Below, one piece after another: positions 26,778-34,574 of a stretch of DNA of 64,000 nucleotides. How positions within the stretch are numbered: position 1 is the first letter of the stretch; each line of letters starts with the position of its first letter. Position numbers and translations under genes: made by a program. Source of the DNA: an uncultured Spirochaetaceae bacterium. GTDB taxonomy: Bacteria > Spirochaetota > Spirochaetia > Sphaerochaetales > Sphaerochaetaceae. Under the pieces are notes generated by a model. That model made no database searches. It was not told the DNA's origin and was given only the letters and a program-made list of their open reading frames with translations. The stretch is from NCBI GenBank assembly GCA_944392985.1, contig CALXYL010000001.1:153125-217124 (forward strand). Reading direction: 5' to 3'.

Positions 26778-27137
26778 CTACTGCCCTGAGATGGACAGGA
26801 CTGTGTAGCCCGCCTTCTCAACAGCCTTTTTCAGTACGATATCATCGATTGACCTGTCCATGCGGACAACGGCGATGCCAGAAGCGAAGTCAACTTCAGA
26901 AACAGCCCCTTTAATCTCATCGATTGCCTTCTTCACCCTTGCCGCGCAGTTCTGGCAATGCATCCCATCGATCCTCATCCGGCGCTCAGCCATGACAGGG
27001 CCTGAAAGCGTCTTTTCCCGCACGGGAGAGGATGATCCACCACAGCATGGCCCTTCTCCCCTGAAATGCCTGACACTTCCCTTCAGCGCTATGAACAGCA
27101 GGACAAGGACGATGATGATTATCAAGGCATCAACCAT
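26778..27137 (-). CDS. membrane-anchored heavy-metal-associated (HMA) domain protein
   Basis: 119 aa. One N-terminal membrane helix (VDALIIIIVLVLLFIALKG) is followed by a cysteine pair in PCCGGSS and then an HMA domain. The HMA metal motif is GMHCQNCAARVKKAI, with two cysteines that bind soft metals such as Cu(I) in relatives. It is the last gene of the feo operon, overlapping the small gene before it by 8 nt. AGGAGG lies upstream. A metallochaperone or metal sensor at the membrane is a reasonable guess; the metal is not shown. Confidence 0.78.
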   Translation of the reverse strand: MVDALIIIIVLVLLFIALKGSVRHFRGEGPCCGGSSSPVREKTLSGPVMAERRMRIDGMHCQNCAARVKKAIDEIKGAVSEVDFASGIAVVRMDRSIDDIVLKKAVEKAGYTVLSISGQ

Positions 27138-27261
27138 TTCCCTTCCTCCTTCCTGCCTGCTTCCTGATCCTATTCACAAGAAGGTATATGGACATGCCGA
27201 CGGCATAGACCAGGAGGAAAATGGCGACAAGATAGAACATGGAAGCTCCGCCCTGTCCCAT
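27130..27261 (-). CDS. 43-aa single-pass membrane protein in the feo operon
   Basis: Very small gene found by reading the gap: MGQGGASMFYLVAIFLLVYA, then further hydrophobic residues and a basic tail (IRKQAGRRKGNG). It has one predicted membrane helix of about 22 residues with a positively charged C-terminal end. The start codon overlaps the stop of the FeoB-associated gene (TGATG) and the end overlaps the HMA gene by 8 nt, which argues strongly that it is translated. Function unknown; probably an accessory of FeoB. Confidence 0.6.
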   Translation of the reverse strand: MGQGGASMFYLVAIFLLVYAVGMSIYLLVNRIRKQAGRRKGNG

Positions 27262-27443
27262 CACATTCTCCCCTTTCCCGCCTGTGCTTCGCGGATCAGT
27301 CTTTCAATGCTGGTTGCAGAACACCCCGTGCATCCTGTGCATCCACCAGAGCAGCATCCCTTCCTCCTCCTGGCAAGCAACCTTGCCAGGATGAAGACTG
27401 AATATGCGGCAATCAGGGAAATGATCAGGACATCCGCGATCAT
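27261..27443 (-). CDS. FeoB-associated Cys-rich membrane protein
   Basis: 60 aa with one N-terminal membrane helix (MIADVLIISLIAAYSVFILA), an arginine cluster, then a cysteine-rich segment GCCSGGCTGCTGC and a short helix. This matches the small FeoB-associated family seen after feoB in many anaerobes, thought to assist or cap the iron channel. The ATG overlaps the feoB stop by 4 nt. Confidence 0.8.
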   Translation of the reverse strand: MIADVLIISLIAAYSVFILARLLARRRKGCCSGGCTGCTGCSATSIERLIREAQAGKGRM

Positions 27444-29620
27444 GAAGCGGCCTCCAGCGAGCGCTTCGAGAACACCTTCTGATCCTTGTACGGATCGGGG
27501 CGGAAGAGCATGTACAGCATTGCAGCAAGCAGCACGAAAGCAACAGCCGTCCAGATTCCGAAGCCACCTCCTGCGATGAACGTTCCAATCTGATAGACAA
27601 TGAGCGAAAGCACATATGCGAATACATTCTGGAAGATGATCGCGAACCAGAACCACTTCCTCGACTGGAGCTGCTGAGCCATCGTTGCGATAGCCGCGAG
27701 GCAGGGGGAATCAAGGAGGTTGAACATCAGGAAGCTGAATGCCGCTATGGCGCTCGGGAACCAGAGTGCAACACCCGGAGCAACGTTTGCAGCATCCTCA
27801 ACATCCCCTGCGACACTTGCAAGCACGCCCATGGTGGAGACGATCGCCTCCTTCGCAGTGAAGCCGGAAAGCGATGCAGCGACAGGCTGCCACGCCCCGA
27901 ATCCAAGCGGAGCGAACAGAGGTGCGATCAGGGATCCGATTGCCGCGAGCAGGGAATCATCGGACGAATCGACCATTCCAAATCCATCAGGACCGAATCC
28001 GAAGCCCGCGAGGAACCACATGACGACACAGGCAAGGAACAGGATCGTACCAGCCTTGACAATGAAGCCCTTGAGCCTTTCCCAGACATGGAGAAGGACT
28101 GTCCTAGGCGATGGGATGTGATACGAAGGAAGCTCCATTACAAACGGTGCGGGCTTGCCGCTGAATGGTTTTGTCTTCTTCAGCATGATCGCCGATACAA
28201 GCACGGCAGCGATACCGATGAAGTACATTGCGGGAGCAACCCACGCAGCCTCTGCATATCCCATCGCACTTCCCGCGATGACACCGGCCATAAGCGCGAT
28301 GACAGGGAGCTTGGCGCCGCATGGTACGAATGTCGCAGTCATGATCGTCAGCCTGCGGTCATTGTCCTGCTCAATCGTGCGTGAGGCCATGATTCCCGGG
28401 ATTCCGCATCCAGAGGAGATCAGAAGCGGTATGAAGCTCTTCCCGGAAAGCCCGAAATGGCGGAACACCCTATCCATGACGAATGCGATGCGGACCATGT
28501 AGCCGCAATCCTCAAGGATGGACAGGAACAGAAAGAGGATCGCCATCTGCGGAACGAAGCCCAGGACGGCGACAAGGCCACCTATGATACCGTCGACAAC
28601 GAGGCTTGTCACAGCACTTCCTGCTCCTATTGCCTCCAGCCCTGATGTGAAGAGCCCTGCAACCCAGCCTCCGAATGTATCATTCGTCCAGTCGGTCACC
28701 CACGTTCCGACTGTCGTGACTGAGATGTAGTACACAACGAACATCACCAGGACGAAGATAGGAATGCCAAGGATACGGTTCGTGACAACGCGATCGATCC
28801 TGTCAGAGACAGAGAGCTTTGCTCCCTTCTTCTGAACTGCTGTCTTGACTATCTTCTGGATGTATCCATAGCGCTCATCGGTGATGACGGACTCCATCGA
28901 ATCATCATGGACAGACTCTGCCTCCTTCCTGATGGCTCCAGCCTCATCCTGCTGATCCTTTCCGAGCCCAAGCTCCTCAATGACCTTGGAATCGTTCTCG
29001 AGCACCTTCACGCTGTACCATCTTCTCTTCGAGGCGGGAAGAGCGGGAGGAAGAAGCTGATCCACATCAGCAATCGCCTTTTCGATGTCAGAGGAGAATA
29101 TCTCCTGCATCTTCTTCACTTCCTTCTTCTTCGCCGTCCTGACCGCAACCGCGATAAGCTCATCCAGTCCAGTCTTTTTCAGAGCACTTGTCTCAACAAC
29201 GGGGCATCCAAGGAGCATCGAGAGGCGGGATGTGTCGATCCTAAGCCCCCTCTTCTGGATAAGATCAGCCATGTTGAGGGCGATGACGACAGGAACGCCT
29301 GTCTCGATAAGCTGCGTCGTAAGGTAGAGGTTGCGCTCTATGTTCGTCGCATCAACGAGATCGATGATGACATCGGGATTCTCCTTGAGGATATAATCAC
29401 GGCTGACGACTTCCTCAAGCGTATACGGAGAAAGCGAGTAGATGCCAGGAAGATCAGTCACGATGATCTCGCCATTGCTCTTGTCGCGAAGTCTTCCCTC
29501 CTTCTTCTCAACAGTCACACCAGGCCAGTTGCCGACATACTGGTTCGCGCCGGTAAGCGCATTGAACATCGTTGTCTTGCCGCAGTTCGGATTCCCTGCA
29601 AGCGCCATCCTAATGCTCAT
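27440..29620 (-). CDS. feoB: ferrous iron transporter FeoB
   Basis: Inner-membrane Fe(II) importer with an N-terminal G domain. The 726-aa product has G1 GNPNCGKTTMF, G3 DLPGIYSL, G4 NMAD, and a helical GDI region. The polytopic core shows the paired Gate motifs with cysteines PLLISSGCGIPGIMASR and FVPCGAKLPV. ATG 29620 is chosen over the longer frame because AGGAGG lies 4 nt upstream and MSIRMALAGNP is the family N-terminus; it overlaps the feoA stop by 4 nt. Probably repressed under iron or manganese sufficiency through the operator upstream of the operon. Confidence 0.96.
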   Translation of the reverse strand: MSIRMALAGNPNCGKTTMFNALTGANQYVGNWPGVTVEKKEGRLRDKSNGEIIVTDLPGIYSLSPYTLEEVVSRDYILKENPDVIIDLVDATNIERNLYLTTQLIETGVPVVIALNMADLIQKRGLRIDTSRLSMLLGCPVVETSALKKTGLDELIAVAVRTAKKKEVKKMQEIFSSDIEKAIADVDQLLPPALPASKRRWYSVKVLENDSKVIEELGLGKDQQDEAGAIRKEAESVHDDSMESVITDERYGYIQKIVKTAVQKKGAKLSVSDRIDRVVTNRILGIPIFVLVMFVVYYISVTTVGTWVTDWTNDTFGGWVAGLFTSGLEAIGAGSAVTSLVVDGIIGGLVAVLGFVPQMAILFLFLSILEDCGYMVRIAFVMDRVFRHFGLSGKSFIPLLISSGCGIPGIMASRTIEQDNDRRLTIMTATFVPCGAKLPVIALMAGVIAGSAMGYAEAAWVAPAMYFIGIAAVLVSAIMLKKTKPFSGKPAPFVMELPSYHIPSPRTVLLHVWERLKGFIVKAGTILFLACVVMWFLAGFGFGPDGFGMVDSSDDSLLAAIGSLIAPLFAPLGFGAWQPVAASLSGFTAKEAIVSTMGVLASVAGDVEDAANVAPGVALWFPSAIAAFSFLMFNLLDSPCLAAIATMAQQLQSRKWFWFAIIFQNVFAYVLSLIVYQIGTFIAGGGFGIWTAVAFVLLAAMLYMLFRPDPYKDQKVFSKRSLEAAS

Positions 29621-29844
29621 ACCGCCTCCTTTACGATAACGCATGAAGCATCATTCTTTCTGACGCTCAGCTCATAGCCGCGTACGGTTATCTCAACCGG
29701 ATCCCCAAGTGGAGCAACCTTCCTTATGAAGAGCTCCGTACCCTTCGTGATCCCCATGTCCATGATGCGCCGCTTATACGCACCATCGCCTTCGATCCTC
29801 AGCACAGTAACAGTGCTTCCGACCTGAGCTTCACCTAATGTCAT
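29617..29844 (-). CDS. feoA: FeoA domain protein (second copy, next to feoB)
   Basis: 75-aa SH3-like FeoA protein, cytoplasmic partner of FeoB. TLGEAQVGSTVTVLRI and the RRIMDMGITKGTELFI core fit the family. GGGAGG upstream of the ATG. It overlaps feoB by 4 nt and follows another FeoA-type gene by 21 nt. Confidence 0.9.
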   Translation of the reverse strand: MTLGEAQVGSTVTVLRIEGDGAYKRRIMDMGITKGTELFIRKVAPLGDPVEITVRGYELSVRKNDASCVIVKEAV

Positions 29845-29865
29845 ATATCCTCCCTCAGGGAAGGC

Positions 29866-30075
29866 TCACACATAGATATGGCGAGCCATCTCCCTGTTGA
29901 TTGCAACGCGGGAATCAAGGATGCCGACAATGACATCACCTCCCATCTCAGAAAGCACAGTGACTTCCTTCCCTTCCACAAAACCAAGGCCGGCAAGGAA
30001 TCTCCTCACGCTGCCAGGACCGCTGATGCGGCGTATCATCCCTGATCTTCCTGTGCCGATCATAGATAAAGGCAT
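29866..30075 (-). CDS. FeoA domain protein (first copy)
   Basis: 69-aa FeoA-like protein with SVRRFLAGLGFVEGKEVTVL and a GDVIVGILDSRVAINREMA tail, matching the SH3-like fold. Two adjacent ATGs follow AAGGAGG; the second (30075) has the better 6-nt spacing. First gene of the feo operon, directly behind the operator-bearing promoter. Two FeoA copies in one operon are common in anaerobes. Confidence 0.85.
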   Translation of the reverse strand: MPLSMIGTGRSGMIRRISGPGSVRRFLAGLGFVEGKEVTVLSEMGGDVIVGILDSRVAINREMARHIYV

Positions 30076-30098
30076 CATATTCCTCCTTGGTTGCTCTT

Positions 30099-30141
30099 TG
30101 CTAACCGTAGTTAGTTTATGCAAATCATAGTTAGCAGTCAA
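30099..30141 (-). promoter_or_regulatory. feo promoter with two tandem operator-like repeats
   Basis: Minus-strand -35 TTGACT (30136-30141), 17-nt spacer, -10 TAAACT (30113-30118). Two 16-bp direct repeats, TGCTAACCGTAGTTAG (30099-30114) and TGCAAATCATAGTTAG (30119-30134), are 13/16 identical and start 20 bp apart. One fills the -35/-10 spacer and the other covers the -10 edge and start region. A DtxR-type gene diverges from this site. Confidence 0.7.
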
Positions 30142-30207
30142 CAACTACAAGGCGTTGGAAATCATTTTCTTCTTCGTGAAGTGAAAATCAGCTATAATCA
30201 TCGCAAT

Positions 30208-30588
30208 ATGAAGATGCATGAATCAGGAGAGATGTACCTTGAAACGATACTCCGCCTATCAGAAAGGCTCGATATCGTGCGATCGATAGACGTAGCGGAG
30301 GAAATGGGATTCTCAAAGCCCTCAATAAGCCGGGCAATGAAGATGCTCAGGGAAAATGGATACATCTCCATCGATCCCGGCACTGGAGCCATCAAGCTCC
30401 TTGCCAAAGGAAGGGAGATTGCGGAGATGATCTACGAACGGCATAGGGTGCTGTCAGAATGCCTTGAGGCCCTGGGGGTATCGCCAGCGACAGCGCAGGA
30501 TGATGCCTGCCGCATCGAGCACGTCATCTCCCCTGAATCCTTTGAGGCGCTGAAAGCCCATATGATGGAATACGGCAGAAAGAAATAG
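30208..30588 (+). CDS. DtxR/MntR-family metalloregulator
   Basis: 126-aa regulator with an N-terminal winged helix and a metal-binding/dimerisation region. MHESGEMYLETILRL and GFSKPSISRAMKMLRENGYI are typical of MntR/IdeR/TroR. C-terminal residues include YERHRVLSECLEALG and DDACRIEHVISPES, where metal ligands Cys, Glu and His lie. Like MntR it lacks the C-terminal SH3 domain. ATG 30208 sits 9 nt after a TATAAT, giving a nearly leaderless message. It faces the feo operon, so Fe(II)- or Mn(II)-dependent repression of feo is inferred. Confidence 0.88.
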   Translation: MKMHESGEMYLETILRLSERLDIVRSIDVAEEMGFSKPSISRAMKMLRENGYISIDPGTGAIKLLAKGREIAEMIYERHRVLSECLEALGVSPATAQDDACRIEHVISPESFEALKAHMMEYGRKK

Positions 30589-30610
30589 GGAGCCACCGAA
30601 GCAGCTCCCC
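30588..30610. terminator. hairpin between dtxR-like gene and sigma factor gene
   Basis: Inverted repeat GGGAGC/GCTCCC with a 10-nt loop between two convergent genes. The T-tracts are weak on both strands, so it may act as a modest bidirectional terminator. Confidence 0.5.
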
Positions 30611-30615
30611 TTTGC

Positions 30616-31488
30616 TCATACAGCCTGGCTGAATGCACCCAGATCACGTTCTTCGGAAACAGATCTAAGGCGTTCAAGCGCCCTTTTCTCTATCTGCCTG
30701 ATCCTCTCCTTGGTAAGCCCATAGACCTCGCCGATCTCCTTGAGTGACATTGGCTTGGTTCCATCGAGACCGAAACGCCTAGTGATGATGTCCTGCTCCT
30801 TGTCGGAAAGGGTGGAAAGAAGTCCTCTGACAGCAGTCCTCATGCTCTGCTCCATCACCTGATCCTCCGGCCCCTGCTCCTGAGCCTCGATGAAATCACC
30901 GAATGTCGAATCAGAGTCCTCACCCTTTTTCACCGGGCTGTCAAAGGAGACAACATCGCCGGAGATGGAAATCAGATCGCTGATCAGCTTCGGATCAAGC
31001 CCTGTGGCTGCAGCGACATCCTCCACGGATGGATCCGTGGTCTCCTTCTCATGCATGATCGCCTTCTGGGCCTTCTGGATCTGCATCAGCTCGTTCGAAC
31101 GGTTGAGAGGAAGGCGTACCGTTCTTCCCTTCTCTGAGATTGCCTTCATGATCGACTGCCTGATCCACCAGACAGCATATGAAATGAAATGGTATCCCTT
31201 GTCGGGCTCGAACTTGTCGAGCGCAGTGATCAGCCCTATATTGCCTTCATTGATCAGATCGGAAAGGGCAAGCCCCTGTCCACGGAACTTCTTTGCAACC
31301 GATACAACGAAGCGGAGATTCGACCTGATGAGCTTCTCACGCGCGGCCTTGTCGCCGTTCTTTGCCTTCACTGCAAGCTCGTACTCCTCCTCATGGGAGA
31401 TCAGCGGTATCCTGTTTATTTCCCTGAGATAGATCGAAAGCACCTCATTGTCGCTGTCCATCATCTCTGTCCTAATCATATCTTCCAT
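30616..31488 (-). CDS. RNA polymerase sigma factor, sigma-70 family (RpoD/RpoS class)
   Basis: 290-aa sigma factor without region 1.1. Region 1.2 begins EVLSIYLREINRIPLI. Region 2 contains NLRFVVSVAKKFRGQGLALSD and ISYAVWWIRQSI. Region 3 and the region 4.2 helix-turn-helix SLKEIGEVYGLTKERIRQIE follow. The length and missing region 1.1 fit a group 2 (RpoS-like) factor or a reduced RpoD; I cannot decide from one window. ATG 31488 follows AAGGAGG at 5 nt. The gene stands alone behind a sigma-54 promoter with paired palindromes upstream, which favours the alternative-factor reading. Confidence 0.88.
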   Translation of the reverse strand: MEDMIRTEMMDSDNEVLSIYLREINRIPLISHEEEYELAVKAKNGDKAAREKLIRSNLRFVVSVAKKFRGQGLALSDLINEGNIGLITALDKFEPDKGYHFISYAVWWIRQSIMKAISEKGRTVRLPLNRSNELMQIQKAQKAIMHEKETTDPSVEDVAAATGLDPKLISDLISISGDVVSFDSPVKKGEDSDSTFGDFIEAQEQGPEDQVMEQSMRTAVRGLLSTLSDKEQDIITRRFGLDGTKPMSLKEIGEVYGLTKERIRQIEKRALERLRSVSEERDLGAFSQAV

Positions 31489-31518
31489 GGCGTCCTCCTT
31501 GGGTTGCATAAAGTGGTA

Positions 31519-31534
31519 TGCAGGAATCGTGCCA
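31519..31534 (-). promoter_or_regulatory. sigma-54 promoter of the sigma factor gene
   Basis: Minus strand TGGCACGATTCCTGCA compared with the sigma-54 consensus TGGCACGNNNNTTGCA: one mismatch, and the GG and GC doublets are exactly 10 bp apart. The predicted start lies about 20 nt ahead of the ATG, leaving room for the AAGGAGG ribosome site. Confidence 0.75.
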
Positions 31535-31610
31535 AAGATGCAGAATCAATTTATTTGATTACAACATAAGATATTAAATGAAGGTTTGCATGATTGCGAA
31601 AATCAAAAAC

Positions 31611-31625
31611 GGGTCATTATGACCC
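31611..31625. promoter_or_regulatory. upstream palindrome 1 (activator-site candidate)
   Basis: GGGTCATTATGACCC, a perfect inverted repeat apart from its central base. It lies about 100-115 bp upstream of the predicted sigma-54 start site, the usual distance for NtrC-family enhancer sites. Confidence 0.6.
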
Positions 31626-31650
31626 AACAAAGGAAAACTCACTGAAGAAT

Positions 31651-31665
31651 GGGACATTATGACCC
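31651..31665. promoter_or_regulatory. upstream palindrome 2 (activator-site candidate)
   Basis: GGGACATTATGACCC, 14/15 identical to palindrome 1 and exactly 40 bp away (start to start), close to four helical turns. It abuts the stop codon of the neighbouring gene. Confidence 0.6.
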
Positions 31666-32043
31666 TCAGAGTGCATCGGAGAGCGAGTCAGGGTCACTTT
31701 GCCACGGAAAGCAGATACGGACAGACTCCAAGAGATTCTCCCTGCCCTCCCCTGTCACGTTGAAAGGAGAGCTCTCAAGTGCTGAAAGGGAGCTGTCATA
31801 TGCCTCCCTGATCAGATCGGAGATCATGTCACCCTCTGGCAGGGAAAGCGTGAAAACAGGCTTGGAGCGTAGGTAGCGTGCCATCTGGTAGCGGTAAAAC
31901 GATACGAATTCAAGAGTAAGCTCGCAGCCGGTCAGGCGGGAGAGGAAGGCATCAACATACTCCTCATATGCTTCCTCATATGAAAGCAGCCTCGCCTTCC
32001 TGTTGCCATCCTTATAAAGAACCAAGCTCATCGTCCTGTCCAT
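31666..32043 (-). CDS. hypothetical protein
   Basis: 125 aa, not recognised. It opens MDRTMSLVLYKDGNRKARLL, followed by an acidic helical stretch SYEEAYEEYVDAFLSRL, and ends in a Phe/Pro-rich tail CFPWQSDPDSLS. No signal peptide, membrane helix or metal motif. ATG 32043 is chosen because AAGG precedes it at 7 nt. It lies between groES (divergent) and the sigma factor gene, reading towards the latter, and its stop touches one of the palindromes. Confidence 0.55.
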   Translation of the reverse strand: MDRTMSLVLYKDGNRKARLLSYEEAYEEYVDAFLSRLTGCELTLEFVSFYRYQMARYLRSKPVFTLSLPEGDMISDLIREAYDSSLSALESSPFNVTGEGRENLLESVRICFPWQSDPDSLSDAL

Positions 32044-32124
32044 TTCCACACCTTACAGTCGGAAGATAATCAATATGCGGAAAAAGTGAAGAGCTGATGG
32101 AGAAGTTTTGTGCATCAATCCCAC

Positions 32125-32153
32125 TTGCCGCGCTGTGAAAGCATTTGTATATT
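32125..32153 (+). promoter_or_regulatory. promoter of groES
   Basis: -35 TTGCCG (32125-32130), 17-nt spacer, -10 TATATT (32148-32153). There is no CIRCE inverted repeat (TTAGCACTC-N9-GAGTGCTAA), so HrcA control is not indicated. Confidence 0.65.
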
Positions 32154-32197
32154 CCATAGTAGCCGCTAAGGCTTATCAAATTACATGAGGTGATACC

Positions 32198-32461
32198 ATG
32201 AAGATCATTCCGCTTGGTGACAGGGTTCTTGTAAAGGCAAAGGAAGTCGAGGAGAAGACAGCCTCCGGCATCTTCATCCCGCAGACTGCTCAGGAGAAGA
32301 CGCAGATCGCTACAGTCGTTGCAGTAGGCGATGACGAGACGATCAAGGTCAAGGCCGGACAGGAGATCCTGCATGACAAGTATGCTGGCACAGCGATAAA
32401 GGACAACGGAGAGGATTATCTCATCCTCAACTATGCGGACATCCTCGCAGTCATTGAGTAA
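32198..32461 (+). CDS. groES: co-chaperonin GroES
   Basis: 87-aa heptameric lid of the GroEL chaperonin. The sequence is complete: IIPLGDRVLVKAKEVEEKTASGIFIP, the mobile loop, and the roof/base segments ending NYADILAVIE. GAGGTG precedes the ATG. groEL does not follow; a terminator comes directly after the gene, so this is a stand-alone groES. Confidence 0.96.
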   Translation: MKIIPLGDRVLVKAKEVEEKTASGIFIPQTAQEKTQIATVVAVGDDETIKVKAGQEILHDKYAGTAIKDNGEDYLILNYADILAVIE

Positions 32462-32480
32462 CAGGCATTGAACCGCAGCT

Positions 32481-32505
32481 AAAGGCAGGGAAACCTGCCT
32501 TTTTC
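32481..32505 (+). terminator. terminator of groES
   Basis: Hairpin AAGGCAGG/CCTGCCTT with a 4-nt loop followed by TTTT. It lies in the gap between convergent groES and the dinG-like gene. Confidence 0.9.
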
Positions 32506-32507
32506 CA

Positions 32508-34574
32508 TCAGTAGAGGAAGCGCTCTATCTTATCCCCCAGATTCGCAAGCATGGCATCCTCCGGGATATAGCAATCGGGAAGCGATGAGATCATCATCCG
32601 GCCATAGGCCTTGCGCAGTATCCTGCCATCAAGGATCAGCACAGCCCCGCGGTCGCTTTCAGAGCGTATCAGCCGTCCGATGCCCTGCTTCAGGCGGAGC
32701 GTTGCCTCCGGGACCATCATCTCCATGAAGGAGGAGCCCCCATGCTTGTCAATCGCTTCGGAGCGGGCTCTGACGATAGGTGTCGTAGGTGCGGTGAACG
32801 GCAGCTTCACTATGATCACAAGGCGCAGCGTGTCCCCAGGAGCATCAACGCCTTCCCAGAATGATGAGACTGCGAATAGCGAGCTGTCCTTCCGCTTCCT
32901 GAAATCAGAGAGGAGACGGCCCCTTGGTATCCTGTCATCCTGGATCATCAGGTCATCAATGGAAGATGCGAGCGAGGCATAGACTGCCTTCATCATCATT
33001 TTCGACGTGAAAAGCACAAGCGCTCCCCCTCCCGATGCCTCTATCGCAGTCTTGATGCAGTGCGTGACATAGCCGGTATATGATTCAGTGCTCCCGGCGG
33101 AAAAGAGCACACCATCCTGCGGAAGCAGAAGCATCAGATTGCGCCTGAAATCAAACGGGGAAGCGAAGATTCCTGAAAGCAGCCTCTCCTTCTCCTCAGC
33201 CAGTCCCGAACGTGAAGCAAAGTAATCGAAGCTGCCATTGACGCTAAGAGTCGCAGAGGAGAAGATCATCGAATCAAGATGGCTGACAAGCAGGCGTGAA
33301 AGAAGCGGGCCTGTATGCATTGGAGCAAGGTGTATCTCCGCTTTTCCATCGATCCCTTCGACAGCGTATGGGATCTCATCATCCCATCGGGAGAACCGTA
33401 TCCAGTCACGAAGCGTATCAGCAAGATGACAGAGCGTAGCCCCATATCTTCCAATAAGGTCAACATAGACCTCATTCGACTCAGACGGGTGGTCGCTGTA
33501 TGCACTCATCACAAAGCTGCCGATCCTCTCCATCTCCACAGCGATCCCTTCCCCCTCGCGGAGCCGGTCCCCATAGGCATCATAGAACTGCGGAGTGAAA
33601 AGAAGCTCCTTTTCCTTGAAACGTGAAAGTATCGAGGAAATGATGGAATCATACTGCCCAAGCATCGTGCGAAGGTGCGCGATATCTTCCTTCGTGCGTT
33701 TCCCGCTGCCCCTTTCCTTCTCCTCCGTGGAAAGGAAATCAAGGATCGAAGCAGACCCGAATCGCTTCTCACGGCGTGTCAGATAATCCAGCACGCGCTC
33801 GACGCGCCATGATGAGTAGATACGGGAAAGCACATCAGTCGCCTCATTCTCTATATGATGGGCCTCATCCATGACCGCGCACTGGTAGCTGGGAAGGATC
33901 ACATCCTCAGAGAAATCGATCTCCGCCTCCCCTCGGTTCTTCGCATCAAGAAGGAGCAGATGATGGTTCGTCACAACAAGCGAAGCGCGCTGTGCTTTCT
34001 TCCTCGCCCCATAATAGAAGCAATCCTGCTGGAAGGGACAGCGGTATCCTAGGCAGTCCTTGTCGTCAGAAGCGAAATCAAGGAACATCCGTACCGGGAC
34101 GGAACGCGGAAGATCCTGCAGTACGCCGCTATCGGTTTCAGTGACCCACTTCTCGAACTCCCGGTCAGTTTCCGTCCTGGTTTCATTAAGAAGGCTCTTC
34201 TCATTGCGCGCATCATTGAAGCGCCGTACGCAGAGATAGTTAGAACGGCCGAACAGGATCGCCGTCTCTATATCAAGGCCAAGGGTCTCCTTCACGACGG
34301 GGATATCCTTGTCGTAGAGCTGCTTCTCAAGCGTGATCGTGCTTGTCGCTATGACAAAGCGCCTTGATCGGTCCTTCCCAATGCTCAGCATCGCCGGAAC
34401 AAGGTATGCGAAACTCTTTCCCGTCCCGGTTCCAGCCTCTATGATCGCGTGGCATCCGCTGAGGAACGCCTTTGAGACGAGTTCCGCCATCTCAAGCTGG
34501 CTTTCACGGAACGTGTAAGAGGAAAGCGCCTTCTCAAGGGCACCGCCAGGGGAGAATACATCCTCTGTATCCAT
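32508..34574 (-). CDS. dinG: DinG-family ATP-dependent DNA helicase
   Basis: Superfamily 2 XPD-like helicase. About 688 aa with Walker A EAGTGTGKSFAY, the DEAH box VMDEAHHIENEA, and motif VI QGIGRLIRSESDRG. Four cysteines between motifs I and II (KDCLGYRCPFQQDC region plus one upstream) could hold a 4Fe-4S cluster as in DinG and XPD, though I can place only three with confidence. The start overlaps the ntrC-like stop; ATG 34574 and GTG 34577 are both possible. Last gene of the cvpA-holB-HK-RR operon. Confidence 0.88.
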   Translation of the reverse strand: MDTEDVFSPGGALEKALSSYTFRESQLEMAELVSKAFLSGCHAIIEAGTGTGKSFAYLVPAMLSIGKDRSRRFVIATSTITLEKQLYDKDIPVVKETLGLDIETAILFGRSNYLCVRRFNDARNEKSLLNETRTETDREFEKWVTETDSGVLQDLPRSVPVRMFLDFASDDKDCLGYRCPFQQDCFYYGARKKAQRASLVVTNHHLLLLDAKNRGEAEIDFSEDVILPSYQCAVMDEAHHIENEATDVLSRIYSSWRVERVLDYLTRREKRFGSASILDFLSTEEKERGSGKRTKEDIAHLRTMLGQYDSIISSILSRFKEKELLFTPQFYDAYGDRLREGEGIAVEMERIGSFVMSAYSDHPSESNEVYVDLIGRYGATLCHLADTLRDWIRFSRWDDEIPYAVEGIDGKAEIHLAPMHTGPLLSRLLVSHLDSMIFSSATLSVNGSFDYFASRSGLAEEKERLLSGIFASPFDFRRNLMLLLPQDGVLFSAGSTESYTGYVTHCIKTAIEASGGGALVLFTSKMMMKAVYASLASSIDDLMIQDDRIPRGRLLSDFRKRKDSSLFAVSSFWEGVDAPGDTLRLVIIVKLPFTAPTTPIVRARSEAIDKHGGSSFMEMMVPEATLRLKQGIGRLIRSESDRGAVLILDGRILRKAYGRMMISSLPDCYIPEDAMLANLGDKIERFLY

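Noticed and set aside
32044..32197. CIRCE (HrcA) operator ahead of groES
   Set aside because: No TTAGCACTC or GAGTGCTAA half-sites are present.
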